From contig CM062810.1 in the NCBI GenBank assembly GCA_031772625.1, forward strand, positions 702,804,019 to 702,868,018: a stretch of DNA of 64,000 nucleotides, read 5' to 3'. Each line of letters opens with the position of its first letter. Within the stretch, counting starts at the first letter, position 1. This DNA is from Pinus tabuliformis. Taxonomy: Eukaryota; Streptophyta; Pinopsida; Pinales; Pinaceae. This document shows positions 46,760 through 60,700 of this stretch, one piece after another. The position numbers were made by a program, and so were the translations under genes. The notes beneath the pieces were generated by a model that saw nothing but the letters and a program-made list of their open reading frames with translations, did no database searches and had not been told where the DNA came from.

Positions 46760-47868
46760 TATTAGTTTTTTATTGATTTTTTATCACCAAACATGTGTTC
46801 TAGTCTCGATTTGTATCTAAGATACTAAGGAACACGAGATCTCTAAAACCCATAAAATATTTCACGAAAACCCGTTAATTAAATTAATTAGCCATCATTT
46901 AAATATTTCCTAAGACCAACTTAGGAAAAGTGGTTAATTAAAGTGAATTAATTAAGGAAATTGACTTATGCTATAGAGACTTCCAGAAAGTAACATGGAT
47001 CAAGTCTAAGATGATCTTAGCCATTGATCTTGATTAAATTGTGATTATTGAAGCTCTAGTGAGAGATTATAAGAGAAAATTGATGGGAAGGAGAAAGACA
47101 AATGTGAGAGAGCAAGTCACCTTGGCAGATCGAGCTGCCCAATTGTAGTGATTGAGAAAGGGAGAAATTTTGAGCCAAAGAGAACATCAAAGAGAGGGAG
47201 TAGTAGATAATTCAGAAGGAGGATTTTAGAGAGTGTCCTAATGATTTTCCAGTGCCTAAGAGGCAAGAAAAGGGAGGTCGAAATTATTCTGCAGAGAGGC
47301 TGAGCAGAAAATGTAAGCAACCAAAAACCCTAATGCAAGTGTCGAGAGAGAGGTCATTTCAGTTGTCGAAGGCCGGAAAGATCATTCAAGAGGGAAAGCG
47401 AATTTTTCCAGAGGAAGAGAGAGGCAGGACAACTCATCTAGAGCCAGCAAGTAGGCAGTGCAAATTGTTCTAGGTTAGCAATGCACATTTATAGTAAGGA
47501 GTACGAGCAAGCCAGTGGAGGCCTAGTTGATTCGCAAAAGGAGAAAAATATCTCCCAGATATTTTTGCCGGTATATTTATCAGAATATTGCCAGTTAGGC
47601 ATCCAAATTATTGTACTTCCAAAATTTGTTGCATAATAATAAAATAAACCCTCATCTGCTACACCTTTTTTTGAGGATGTTAGTCCAAAAAATATTGGTG
47701 TCATTTTTATTGTGTGTGCATCTATTTCTAAATTCTCGATTTTAATTTTTGCATCGCATTTTATGATGAAGATTGCAATTGAGAATTATCTGTTAATTGT
47801 CGTAAATAATTAAACTAATAACAATTAGGAGAATAATATCTAGTAATTGCAATTAAAGAATTTTCACA
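46760..47868 (+). mobile_element. Copia-type element: 3' LTR, 1109 bp
   Basis: Starts after the purine tract (TATTAGTTTTTTATTG) and ends TTTTCACA like the left LTR, after which unrelated sequence (TGGATCAACTCC) begins. It is the more complete of the two LTRs. Confidence 0.8.
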
Positions 47869-49222
47869 TGGATCAACTCCATATTCGAGTACCCCTTCTC
47901 ATCCCCCCCCCCCCTTCAAATTCAATTAATATTTTTTTTTTTTGTAATAGGAATGGATCCACATATCCAGGGGTTATCTTCATCATGAATTTTGTTGAAC
48001 CAATTCCCATTCGACTGAACCTTTGATATGTTGAATTCCCCTTCCCTCCTTTTGTGACATCTAACCCCCCTTTGCCCACCACTACTCTCGATGAATCCTC
48101 TTCCTTCTTGGGGTCCTTTGAACCCTGTTATAATTTCTGTCTAAAACCATTCAACCTGTTGCAGGAGCATTAGACCAAGTTCGTGGTGGAAAACTAAGGG
48201 GGCTTGACAATGTGGTGGATTTGCCACATGTTGAGCTGGAAAAGTCGAATTTGTCCCCTTTAATGAGATTTTGAATAATGTAAATACAAAATTTGAATAA
48301 GTTGTAGAGTCCAGGAAATGGAGAGTTATTTTTTTTGTCTTTTTTACTTTCCTCAATTAGAGAGAAGGGGAAATGAATCAGTTGCCAAGGATGTGCACAA
48401 AAGGAGCATCAAAGGAGCTTCTTCTCTTGCCTCCAACCTGTCCCTGTGAAATAAATAAAAGAAATGTGTAGCATATTCATTCCATAACTATGTGTTATTA
48501 TCTTTGTGTTTGAATTGTATATACATTTGATTTCATTCCATAAAATCTGTGTGAACAAGGCCTATAGTGTTATTTGCTTGTAGGTATTTGACTTATGAGT
48601 TGGGGTTGTTAGGCATACTAGTTAAAGTGACCCCCAAACCATATTTTGTAGCGTCTCTATTTTGCAGACATGGGCACGTTGTTTGTTGATTTAAGGGTGC
48701 CAAGTGATTTGATGAGGGCACGTTAGATGAGAAAGAGGAAAGAGGAGATCATTCTTTGACTAGGACAACATGGAGAACCAGTGTAACTCTAGCACTGGAT
48801 AGAGCCTTTGATCTGGACATTATCACAACTTCGTTGGGAGCTTGAGCGTAACCATTGGTAAGGGAGATGAGGGAGACCATTCCTGGGTGTGGAGGATGTG
48901 CTCAGGCGGTGGAGAGTCAAGTTTGCAAAGAGCACAAATCGTTCTTCCTTCCAAGAGGTGAAAACAGAGCCTACAGGCGATTTATTTTTGCACTTTGTTG
49001 TGCCCAGATTGCCTTCCAGGCTGCTCCCTGCCATCACAACCGCTCATATTTTCTTGGAGGCCTTGGGCACAACCCCCCTGAAATCGCAACAAGAAGGGGT
49101 AGGGGTCGTTGACCAAAACTAGTCTTGGCCTAGAACAAAGCTCTTGTTGACATGACATCCAGTAAATGGCTCTTAATAAACAGGGTGGTTAGAGCAACAA
49201 CATGCCTCAAGGGGGTTATTCC
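47869..49222. other. Non-coding stretch
   Basis: Contains a C(11) run at 47906-47917 and a T run at 47931-47942. Short frames at 48789-49122 on both strands overlap each other and resemble nothing known. The last part could be a LINE 5' leader but there is no proof. Confidence 0.4.
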
Positions 49223-52200
49223 ATGATTATTTTATCCCTTAACTCTAGGGGGCTAGCGGTCCCTCCCAAAAAATTGGCCCCCTCTGAAGGTTACTCGAGC
49301 TTGAGAATGCAATTGTCCTCCTACAAGATATTATCGACGAAGGGGATGTTATATCAAGTTTATTGGAAAGTCTAATGACTAGATGGAATTTCACTTACTG
49401 TGACACTCGTGGCAGATCGGGAGGCTTAGAAAAAGGTTGGAACCCTCTTTTCATTAAAGCCCTCAATGTCCGGGGCATGGAATCGATTCTTGGTTTTTAA
49501 ACTTTCGATTTGTGGAACTAAACTCTGAGTTTCTGATTCTCAATATCTATTGGCCGCCTCAAGATAAGATTCCCTTTTGGGAGTCTATATCCCAAAAGTC
49601 CTGCTTTACTAAAGGCAACCTCATCATTGGCGGGGACCTAAATTTCTCTCTTGGTGTTGCAGAGTGTTGGGGCTCCCGAGCACATGCAGATCCAAATACA
49701 ACCTTATTCACAAGTTTGTTGACTACACATAACCTCATAAACATAGAACCTGTAAAACTAAAATCTACATGGAGGAACAAGCGAATGAGTGAGGACAAAG
49801 TCGCCAAGTGACTAGATGGAATTTTACTTACTGAACAATTGGTGGAACAAATGCCATAAATAAAACAATGGATTGGGAAGGTGGGGACTTGGATCACTCC
49901 CTTATTTTTCTAGAGATCAAGACAATGGGGCATAATCCACCCAACTCCTTCAAACTTAACTTCGCCTAGCTAAAAGACGAAGGTTTTTTGGAGCTTGTAA
50001 AAACTACTTGGTAGCCCTACAATCCCCTATCGAATGTCTCTATTAGAGGCCAATTTTCATTGAACCTACAAACCATAAAAGAGGCAACCATAAAGTGGTC
50101 AGTGAAAAAATAAGTGTGACACACAAGAAATAAGAGAGGTGGAAGCATATCTTAAGGTTATATCATAGGAAGTCACAGGAAGTTTTGAATCAGAGGAATC
50201 AAAAGACATACTTTTACAATTAGAAGGGATAAGGAAAAGCCTTTTGGTAGACATCAAAGTCACCTGGAGACTCAAAAGCAAGGCGATCTAGCTGGAGACT
50301 AGAGATGAGAACAACAAATTCTTCCAAACTTTCATTAAAAGAAAGGAAAGTGTGAAATACAATTTGAAAGTTGAATGACTCTGCAGGGAACAACGTCTAA
50401 TCCTTCGAGGTCTTGGAAAAACTTGGGAAAAATCACTTTGGGATTTTTTTCAAGTAGCCACATGGGTTTCCATTGTCGAGGTGGTTTGTTTGGCCCTTTA
50501 TTTCCCAAGATTTGTTGAAAATGCAGACAACAACCACCTAATGGAAGTTGTTACTATGGATGAGCTTAAGAAGGTGTTGGGAAATTTTCAGAGGCACAAA
50601 AATCCAAACCTAGACGGGTGGCCTGTTGAATTTTTTTTGGGGATTTTTGATAGCCCAGGCGAAGACCTCCTTAGAATCATTAAGGAATCCAGAACCTTAT
50701 GCCATATTCAAGATTCAATTTAACTCCACCTTCATTTCTTTAATCCCTAAAGCAATCAATGCCTCTGCCTTTGATGACTTCCACCCTATTTCATTGTGCA
50801 GCTACATTTACAAAGTCATCACATAAATCATTGCACAAAGACTCAAACCCATTCTCTCCAACTCAATCTCAAAGGAAAATTTTGCTTTCCTTGAAGGGAG
50901 ACAAATATATGAAGCCATCGGGGTGGCCTAGGAAGGTCTCCACAGCCTCAAGCAGCGACGAATAAAGAGTACAATCCTAAAAATTGATGTCTCCAAAGCC
51001 TTTCATAAAGTCAACTAGCTCTACATTTGGCTTCTACTCACCCATTTGGATTTAGGCTAGATTTTTTTAAATGGATCATGAGCTGCATTTCCTTTGCTTC
51101 TTTTGTTGTACTTATTTACGATTCAACTCCACTTTTTTTTTTCGAGCAAAATGAGGACTTAGACAAGGCTTCCCTCTCTCGCTTCTTCCTTTTTTATTGG
51201 TTTCTAAGGGCGTCAATAGATCCCTGGATGAAGCACACAGAAGAAACGACCTTCAAGGAATCATAATAGCCACTACCCTTCATATTACCCGTCTTCTTTT
51301 CGTTGACAATATTCTCATTTTCAGTAATGGCACTAGAAGAGATGTAAGAGCCATCAAAGATGCTATAGCCCTCTTTGAAGTGGCTATCAGTATGCTAAAA
51401 AATCCTCACTAACTCCCTTTGCACTTATTGCTGATGAGTTGAGATTTCATCAGGGACCTCTTTCCTTTTGTACTGGCCAATATGGAGAACGATTTCAAAT
51501 ACTTGGGATTTCTCCTTAAACTGAACTCTTATACAAATGTTGATTGGTTATGGCTTTTAGCCAAAATTGAAAAGTGACTGAAGTCTTGGGGCATGAGATG
51601 GTTATCAAGAGCAATTTGTTTGGTACTTATTAAATTTTTCCTTGAGGCTACATTGTTCTACTAGGTGTCTCTATCTTGCATCTCAACGAAAGTTATAAAA
51701 AAATCAAGAAGTTATAATACAACTTTTTATGGTTGGGTTCTGTCAAACAATATTTTTTCCTTGGGTTAAATGGGACAAAATGACAATGTCGAAGTCCTGA
51801 GGGAGATGGGGTCTAAAACACCTCTATTTCTTCTCTCAAGCTTTGGTTGCAAAGATAGGATGACGCCTAATCTCAACCCAAAGTTTATGGGCCTCCATGG
51901 TTTATAGGAAATATATCTTCCCCTGATCTACTGAAGCTTGGATTAGAAGCCACAATAAGAACATGTATAATGCTTCCATCATTTGGCATGTTGACATCAC
52001 ATCGTCCTTATTGAAAATAGCTTGGTATGGAAGGTAGGGGACGACTCTCAACTTTGACTAAGAGCAGACCCATGGGTCAAATGCAACAATACCTATCATC
52101 TCCCTGAGGGCCTCATCGCTCTTCTTCACGAAAAAAGGCCTTTTTACACTTAATCAAGTCACTACCCCTCTCTAAAACCCACTCAGAGAACAACAATGGC

Positions 52201-53300
52201 TTACTGGGCGACAACTGAACCTCCCTCAGATTTTCAAAGAACATTGTCCTACCTATACTCACGCTTTAAGGGATGCCCACATCCCCTGGCTGATGAACCT
52301 ATTGAGCTAGTATGGATGCACTCCTCCCATCATAACTATACTCCTAAAGAGGGTTACTCTTTTCTAATAGCAAAATGGATTCCAAAATTTTAGGAGGACA
52401 GGTGGTGACATCTCTAGAAGCTCAAATTCCTAGCCAAAACCATATTATTCATGTGGTGTGGCTTGGAAAACAAGATACCAACTAGAAAGTTTTTACGCAA
52501 AATACAAAAAAAGGAAGGGCACATTTGGTGCAACCTTGACAAAAACTCTGAAGAATACACCCCCACCTTATGATTGAATGCTCATATACACAGGGCTTAT
52601 GGCGATTTCTCTCATCCAAGCTCAGCCAAGTGTGTTAATGGACAGAAAAGAATCTCACGAAGGCTTGGCAGCTTTGGTACAACAACAGAAAAGTCAAAAA
52701 TATCATTGTCCCTCTTCTTGCTTGTTGGGGCGCCTGGCTTTCCAAAAACAAGATTATTTTAATGATTACCTGATTCCCCCAAAGATCACAACAGCTAAAC
52801 TCTTGTCATCCTTAATCTACTACCCAAACCCAAGGTTGTGCAACACATCAAAATTGTCCCCAACCTCCATATCGACAAAACCAAACCCTAGGCTTTTTTC
52901 GATGGTGCCTCTCAAGGAGATCCAAAAGTCTGTGGCATTGGGGCAGTTTTACACAAAGAAAAACATTATTTTCACATCAAAATGGGTTTAGGAGAGGGAA
53001 CCAACAACTTTGCTAAACTAATGGCCCACAAACTTCTATTGATTTCTTCTATTGAAAAAGATATTCTCTCTTTTTAGGTTTTTGGGGATTCCCAACTAGC
53101 CATCAATTGGATAAATGGTTCATACATATGTCATAACCAAAGGATTCAACCCCTAGTGGGTGAAATAATTCGATTGGAATCCGCTCACTTTTTTCTCTGC
53201 CTCACATGTTTAAAGGGAGCACAACACTGCTACAAATACCTTCTCTAAGGAGGGCATTTCGATGGTTTGTGGGACATGGATGATTATAGAAACAAAAAAT
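49223..53300 (+). pseudogene. Plant L1 LINE ORF2: endonuclease, RT, zinc finger, RNase H (decayed)
   Basis: The order is that of plant L1 ORF2. APE endonuclease: start MIILSLNSRGLAVPPKKLA at 49223, RWNFTYCDTRGRSGGLEKGW near 49380, GNLIIGGDLNFSLG near 49615, VKLKSTWRNKR near 49760. RT: FISLIPKAINASAFDDFHPI near 50735, KENFAFLEGRQIYEAIG near 50875, ILKIDVSKAFHKV near 50970, and RLLFVDNILIFSNGTRRDV near 51290, where the second catalytic Asp of FVDD is Asn. A zf-RVT-like part (MWCGLENKIPTRKFLRK) lies near 52450. RNase H follows: AFFDGASQGDPKVCGIGAVL near 52890 and FGDSQLAINWING near 53080. Many stops and frame changes make it inactive. No ORF1 is seen upstream. Confidence 0.9.
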
Positions 53301-56300
53301 GACCTCTCCTATGAGTTTTACCACTGACCTTTCATCAAGTAAAACAACACAAACTAATTTATTTTTTTGCTTTGTATGTTGCTTCTTTATCAACTTATCA
53401 TCATCAGATTGTTTCACATGTTTTTTCTAATTATAATTTACTAGCACATATACAAGCTCTCTTTTAACAACACTTTTTCAACAAATACATATTTTTGACA
53501 TTTTTGTATGATGGCTATACTGCCACACCATGGGCAATATCCATAAAGATCTCTATATTATTCGAATACATGCTTGACATGTATCAACATAATGCAATTT
53601 TATATCATCTGATAATAAAATTATAAATTATGCTTTTTCCTGAGGTAAAAAAATCGAAGGAAGCGGTTGAAATCAAATCTCCCAAAATGCAAATTCTTCC
53701 CCACACCTCTAGTAGATGTGGCCCCCCCTAATGTTAATCTCCAAAATGTCCAAATTAATTCTACCAATGAACAAAACCAATTGGGATAATGAAGAGGCAT
53801 TATTCTAAATTCCTTACAAGATCCCAATGCACCACATTAATGAACCACATGCAAGCATATTTGAAGCAACAAAGGAGGTGGGAAGACCACATCTCATCAT
53901 CAATTCCATATTGAGAGAAGCTATTAAGTTAAGATGTGTGCCATTTGAAGCATGAGCAAAGTTTTGATCTAATTTCCATTTAATCAAGAGGTTGAACTAT
54001 AACCAATGATCTCCTTTTTAATTAGAATCCCAAGCTCAAGGGTGTTTCCACCTTAGCAATGATTTGCTCCATCACTCAATTCTCACTTGATATGGTATTA
54101 TGAGACTCGTTTAAAATGAATAACGGTTTGGTTAATCCTATGTATAAGATTTAAGTTTATTTCCTCCAAGGTCGGCTTTTTCTATCATAGATTTAATTAA
54201 TAACATCAAATCCCCTAAAGTTGTCACAAATTTGATGAGTTAAGTTCATTTCCTCCAAAGTTGGCTTTTTCCATCATAACTCTAATTATTAGCACAAAAT
54301 ACCCTAAAACTGTAAGGATTTGATACCCTCTTCCTTAGACTATGGAAAGACCATGTCAAAAAATATCTTTCTGCAAAATTATTAATAACACTTCTTAATT
54401 CCCAAGTATAATGTGCTATCTTGTTTGATCCTTAACACCCTCTTCCTTAAACTATAGAAAGACCCTACCAATAAATATATATATATATATATATATAAAT
54501 AATTAATTAATTCTGCAAAATGATTGATAACACTTCTTAATTCTCAAATATAATGTGCTATCTTGTTTTTGTTAAAATCACAAAAACTCTCTACTCCATT
54601 GCCATCAAAAACCACTATAAAAATCATTTCAAATAATTAACTATGGATTGATTACAAAATTTTGAAAATTTTACCACCTTTAAAAACCAAAACGTTTTCC
54701 AAAATACTCTCCTCGGCTGTTTTATTTTCTTTTCAACCTACAGAGGCAACATACATTCAGAGGCAACTAACGCGGGAGGGAATGATTTTTTATAAATATC
54801 AAAAAAATCTTACCAAGAGAGGAATCATATTTAGATGCACTATAAAAGTTGGTTTCATGAATTACTATAAAAGCTATAAAAGTTGGTTTCATGAATTACT
54901 ATAAAAGCTGGTTTCATGAATTATTAACGACTTGAGCATTATTTATTGATTTTTTTTTTTAACTAACAGTTCTATTTTAAAAAAATCAATAAAAATAAAT
55001 TATAATAATAACACAACCACAATTATATTAATAAATATAATTAATTTATACTAATAATATTGTATAAATTTATTATTAATATTAATATTGAAATAAATAA
55101 ATATATAATTATAAACACCGTTATTAAAATATATAAACAATTATAAAACCATTATTCAATAAGTCATAAAACACTTATTGAAATATATAAACATTATAAT
55201 CATGAAACGGCGTTTTAAAGTGTTTGATGGCAATAATTAATAATAAAATACGAGGTTGCAAGATCTATTGCGCAACCCATATTGGAATACATTAATATTA
55301 AAATATCATTTACATAAAGATATGTAATTGTTAATCTTCCAAAAGTTTTCCTGGATGGTTGAACAACATACCTAAACCGTTGAATACATTAAAATACATG
55401 AGATCCTTCTGCTCAGTGAAACGATCCATCACAAAAACAGAATAGTCAATGGTAACAAATGCAACTACAGATCCACCCCTCCAGCACAGCAATAAAGAAG
55501 ACCAAAAGAAGATATAGATTCGAAATCTACCTTAACCTTCGCAACATTCTATCAAATGACATGGAGATCTTTGGCCAATCAGAGTTCACAATGACAAACT
55601 TTATAAATCAAAGGTAGGCCTTCACCATTATCAACTCCGTGATTGCTCTGCATTACAAAAATCTGACGCAAAGCATCCAAGAAATCATAGGCAAAATAGC
55701 GATGAATTTATAGTAACAGCTGCCGTTAGAATGTCCAAATAAATCTGACAGAAGATGGTAGATGGAGACAAAGGAACAGCTTCGGATGACAGCTAGAAGG
55801 TACCGAATGTCAGCTCTGCTGCCGTTAGAATGTCCTATAAATTTTTGGACAACGGTGAATGGAGACAAAGGAACAGCTTGCGAGCAGATGGAAGGTACCC
55901 AAATGCCATATACAAAATTAAAAAATACAAATTTGTAACATAGGATCAGTAGAAATGAATAAAAATAAGAGTATGGTTCAAATAGATCACAGTAAGTTCA
56001 ATCTACATTTTAAATCCAAAAAAACAAAAAAGAAGAAGAAAAAAGTAGATATGTGTTACAAGAAAACACCAAATATGGAAATCATCATGCTCTATCGCTG
56101 CAATTATCACCATCTCTGTAATATCCCTACACAGATTGTATGGATGATATTCGATATTTGTTGTTGTTCGAATGGTTACTAACATATAGATACACCAAAT
56201 TGTATATAGGAAACAAACTATATATGACTGATTAACATGCAGTAGTTTCCTTATTCTCTGTATAAGGGTCTATCTCTCTATCAGTCAAGTTATTTAGATC

Positions 56301-57700
56301 CAACAGTAAATCAGTAAATGAGTCATGATTGATAGATTAACATTTTCTGTAGATGCATATATGGTATCTTTTTGTAATATGATTGGAAAAATTGTCAATA
56401 TTTCCTTACATGATGATTATCATAATATAAAAATATACAGCCTTTTTCTTCTGAAAAAAACTATATATATGACATTTGTAATGGTATGGATGTTTACTGA
56501 CATATACATATATAATTTACCTTAAACCAATATTATTAAGGAAAAAGAGACTTAGATAGGAATCAGGATGAATATATACGATATATTCAGCGAGCGTTTT
56601 ATGTTTTCTTAGATATGAGATCCGTAATAAATCACAATGGCTTCTTTTACACACGAAACTGTTTTAGTGACACCCACCAATATGCAAACATGACAGATCT
56701 CACCCACTCACCAATATGTAAACATGACAGACTTCACCCACCCACTCAAATAATAACCCACATGTTAACCCACCAATGAATTTTCTTAGTGCCACCCACC
56801 CACCATATGCAAAATGATAGATCTCAACGACCCACCCGCCCAATTTCTAGAGTTCAGTCAAGTGACTTAATAATTTTTTTGGACAATAGATATCACATCC
56901 GTGACAGAGGTCCTAAAACCATGGAGGGCCATCAACAAACCATGGGGTTCATCAACTTCCCGAGGATAAAGAAACATGGAAGGCCATTAACTTCTTTGAG
57001 GACAGAGAAACGTAAGACACTGTTTGCCACCTAACTTGTAGAATGGTCCACTTTTCCATCCAAGCTGGTGGAGTGCATCAAGTGACTGAATAATTTTCAC
57101 ATTGGTGACAGAGGTGCCCAAAACCAGGGAGAATAATCAATCAACTTTCTGAGTACAGATAAATGTAAGCTACTGGTTCCCACAACAAACGTTACAAATA
57201 AGTAAAACATCCGCAAAATAGAAACAGCGACCATAATAGGTGCTAGATATTGCCTCAAGAACATCTAAGTGCATAATAACTTGGCAATCATAAATCTCAA
57301 GCACATCTGATCACATTTAATGAGAACAAGGTAGCTGCCTTATTTAATGACCAAGGTAAATGCTAACTTTTAATCAGCAGCGATCAAGCTCAATGTACAG
57401 TGTACACAACCTTAGGCAGAGGCCATGGGGACCAGCTTTTCCAATGCTTCTGTAGCCCGCAACAATGGAAATGCAGAAAACACATAAACTAATCTAATTA
57501 ACATCAGAGAAACAAAACACTACGCGGCAAATCACCATCTTATTTCAGAAGAACATATATCTCACTTTCTGAATCAGATATTCTCTCTGTCTACCTACAA
57601 ATTAAAGAACAAACAACTTTTTTTATTGCCTGCCCCATTCTTCTTGCACCAAGTGGCAGTCAGCACCAAGCGGCAGCCAGCGCCTCTTTGTCTTCGTAAA
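53301..57700. other. Non-coding region with local duplications
   Basis: No gene seen. Local structure: TA run at 54476-54496; ~43-bp repeats (AAGTTGGTTTCATGAATTAC) at 54845-54925; a 99-bp tandem pair at 55719-55915; ~35-bp repeats (CACCCACTCACCAATATG) at 56670-56770. The frames at 55955-56185 and 56325-56525 look accidental. Confidence 0.5.
55719..55915. repeat. 99-bp tandem duplication
   Basis: Units begin GCTGCCGTTAGAATGTCC at 55719 and 55818 and share TGGAGACAAAGGAACAGCTT and GAAGGTACC. Confidence 0.85.
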
Positions 57701-60700
57701 TTCTGCCATGTCTTTCACATTCCTTTTTAGAGCTGTTTTTGCTTCTTCAAAACTGTCCATGAATTGGACGGATTTTTGTCATTTTCATAATCTGTCGTTC
57801 TCTCTCCCCAAAGAACAGGGGAAAAAAATACTCTTATTTCCTTATCACATCATAACTGTTGCCAGCGGCGGACAATATCATTGCCCTCTGCAAAATCTGC
57901 TCTGGTTAATCTTGTGGGCCTGGTAGGATCTCCCCTCTTATTTGGGTAGGATAGGGAGCTTTGCCCTTTGCAAAATCTGATGTGGTTTAGATTTTGGGTC
58001 TTTTTTTTTGAAGGTAGGTTTCATGGAATTTTTTTCCCTTGAACATATGAAGAGGGAAATAGAGAGCGAAATAGACAATTCAACCGCAAATTAAAATAAT
58101 AACTAGTATAATAACCGAGTGTTGGGGTTTAGATTTTGATTTCGGAGAGAGACAATTCAATCAAAAGTGACCATAACAACTAATAAGCTAACCTGGGTGT
58201 TGTGGTTTAGATTTTGAATTTTTCTTTTTCGAAAATAAATTTCATGAAATCTTTTCTTTAAATACATCACTCAGGAGAAAGACAATTCAACCACAAAATT
58301 ACGATAAGAACTAATAATCTAACCGAGTTTAAACTTGAAGTATAACCTCCGCAAAGCCTGAACCTTCCCGCAACATGCTTTGTGCTTTGAATGCATGCAT
58401 ATGTAAATGGTATTGAAGTCATACCTCGGGGCTTCATCTTCTGTCTTTCACTCTCCCTTTATGAGTTGTTTTTGCATCTCTCGAAATTGTCCAAACTGTC
58501 CGACTCCTAAACCATCGTCAATTATCTGACATTTGAAAATTGTGTAGCCTCATGATCATGAAGATTTATAGTTTGAGCTCTGATTAACCTCCAATATAAG
58601 CACTTTACTGAAATACCGCAACTGATTCCTGAAGCTCCTCAAAGACACACGGCCAGTAATAATCACCCAAGCTGTCTTTTTGATTATTTAACCTCGTCTT
58701 GGTGCAGAAGCCCGTGATGCTCTTTTCAATAACCAGAGCAGAAGAATAGGCCAGACTGAAAACAATCAACAACTCATTTCATAAAAGAAAATAATAATTA
58801 TTATTAACTAAGATATATTAAATTAGACACATTAAATTGGTGTATGATTTTTCTCTGGTTTGTAAAATAAAAAACCCATCTCCATTATATAATTTATAAC
58901 TCTGGATTTGAATTCACACATACAACAATTTACAATTGAAGAAAAAAATGTATATATTGTACCGATGATAACGCACGGACATACTTAATCCGGTGATTAT
59001 CAGATCGCAGACCATAGAAATAATAATCGACATACTTTATCCCATGATGTTCAGATAAAAGACCATAGAAATATGTATTGCAATGAACCAATATCGAAAT
59101 GTTTATCTAAGGATTGCTTTTGTTATGAAATTGGTAGACATGACACATGCTTTGGTTGATAAGTGAATATTGTGAAATTCATTGTATAAAAAGCCTTATC
59201 ATCATACAATTTAAAGATAATACTGATAACCGAGAAAAATGTATTTTAAAATATGCCTCTGCAAATTTTAACAATAGCAAAGAAATTACCCGTTAAATTT
59301 AAGGGGAATCTAAAAACAATTTCTACCTTGCAAACTGACTTAAACCATCATAATTTAAACAGCTTTAATACTATGAATACATTTATCTTTAAATTATATA
59401 AGGCCTGATATACTTTGGTATACTTCCATCGACAGACATCATGGATTGGTCATTTGATAACCATAAAGATCAAGTCCGTTCAACTAGCTCTCATAGCAAA
59501 AATGTTCTAGCCGACGTAATTATTGTAAAATTCGGCGTATTCGTCGAAAATTCACATCAAACAGTTCAATAATATTATTGATTGATATGTCTTCCAAAAC
59601 GGTTCTGCAAATTTTACCAACCTCAATGTAAACAGGCACATAACAGTTTTTTTTGCTTCCAAACTGCTTGAGATTATCATAATTTAAATGATTTTAAACA
59701 ATCATAGATATGTTGTAAAAATATGTTATATCAAAAATAAAATTGAATATTTACCTTTTACAAAATAAAATAAATCCTTTCCCACAAATTTCTTGAATGT
59801 ACATCGTGATTCTTCAGCTACCTCAACAAATCGAAATACTACTTTTAATAAATTTAACAATTTACTTCAAATTTAATCCTAAGATTAGTTGGTACGACCG
59901 TTCACCATGAATACTTTTTAAAATCATAAACTCAATTTGAACAGACTTGCTCTTTGTAGTCATCTGATCATCAGTTAAGCATGTTTGATCTTTATGGCCA
60001 TCAAATGACTAATCTACGATCGCTCCTTAAACATCTTTTCGCATCCAAATTTTTAATAAAAAGACAAATAAATGCACAATTCAGTTTATTTCGATTGCAT
60101 ACCTGATAAAATTCCTCTGCATTGTGGAATTCCCTGAGCGTGTTGTGAGATTTTCTATACCTGATAGAATTGCCTCGGCGTGTCGTAACAGGGGCTTTTC
60201 GAAATGGGAATGACAGTTAACCACGTCAAACAATCAATCAAAGATTCCAACACAAACACGAAGCGACACAGACATCCGACCACAACCGGCTCGGATGACT
60301 GGGAAGGTTATCCCTCCCCCAAAAAACCAAAATAAAATGTTTTATTAATAAGATGGCCCGCCTGCAAGCGCACCTGCAAAGGCAACGCCATATCAAAACC
60401 CTAACAAAGCTTTAAGCGCTATGGGGTTTTACACTCATCCATTACCTTTCACTTCTGAACAATAACTTCTTAAAGAAGGAGAATACAAGATCGAAACGAA
60501 TCCCCGCTATTTTAGACCTACTGTACACAATTTTCCATAAGCTTACCCCTCCTGAGTTCGAGATCTCGAAAAATAAATGTCCAAGATTATAGCATGACAA
60601 CGCTCGCTAAACATCTTCACAGGGTTCGAAAGGGAGATCAAATCTGATGCCTCCATTAAATAAACCGCTTCAAAATATGGTAGTAGCCTCTAACAGGCCT

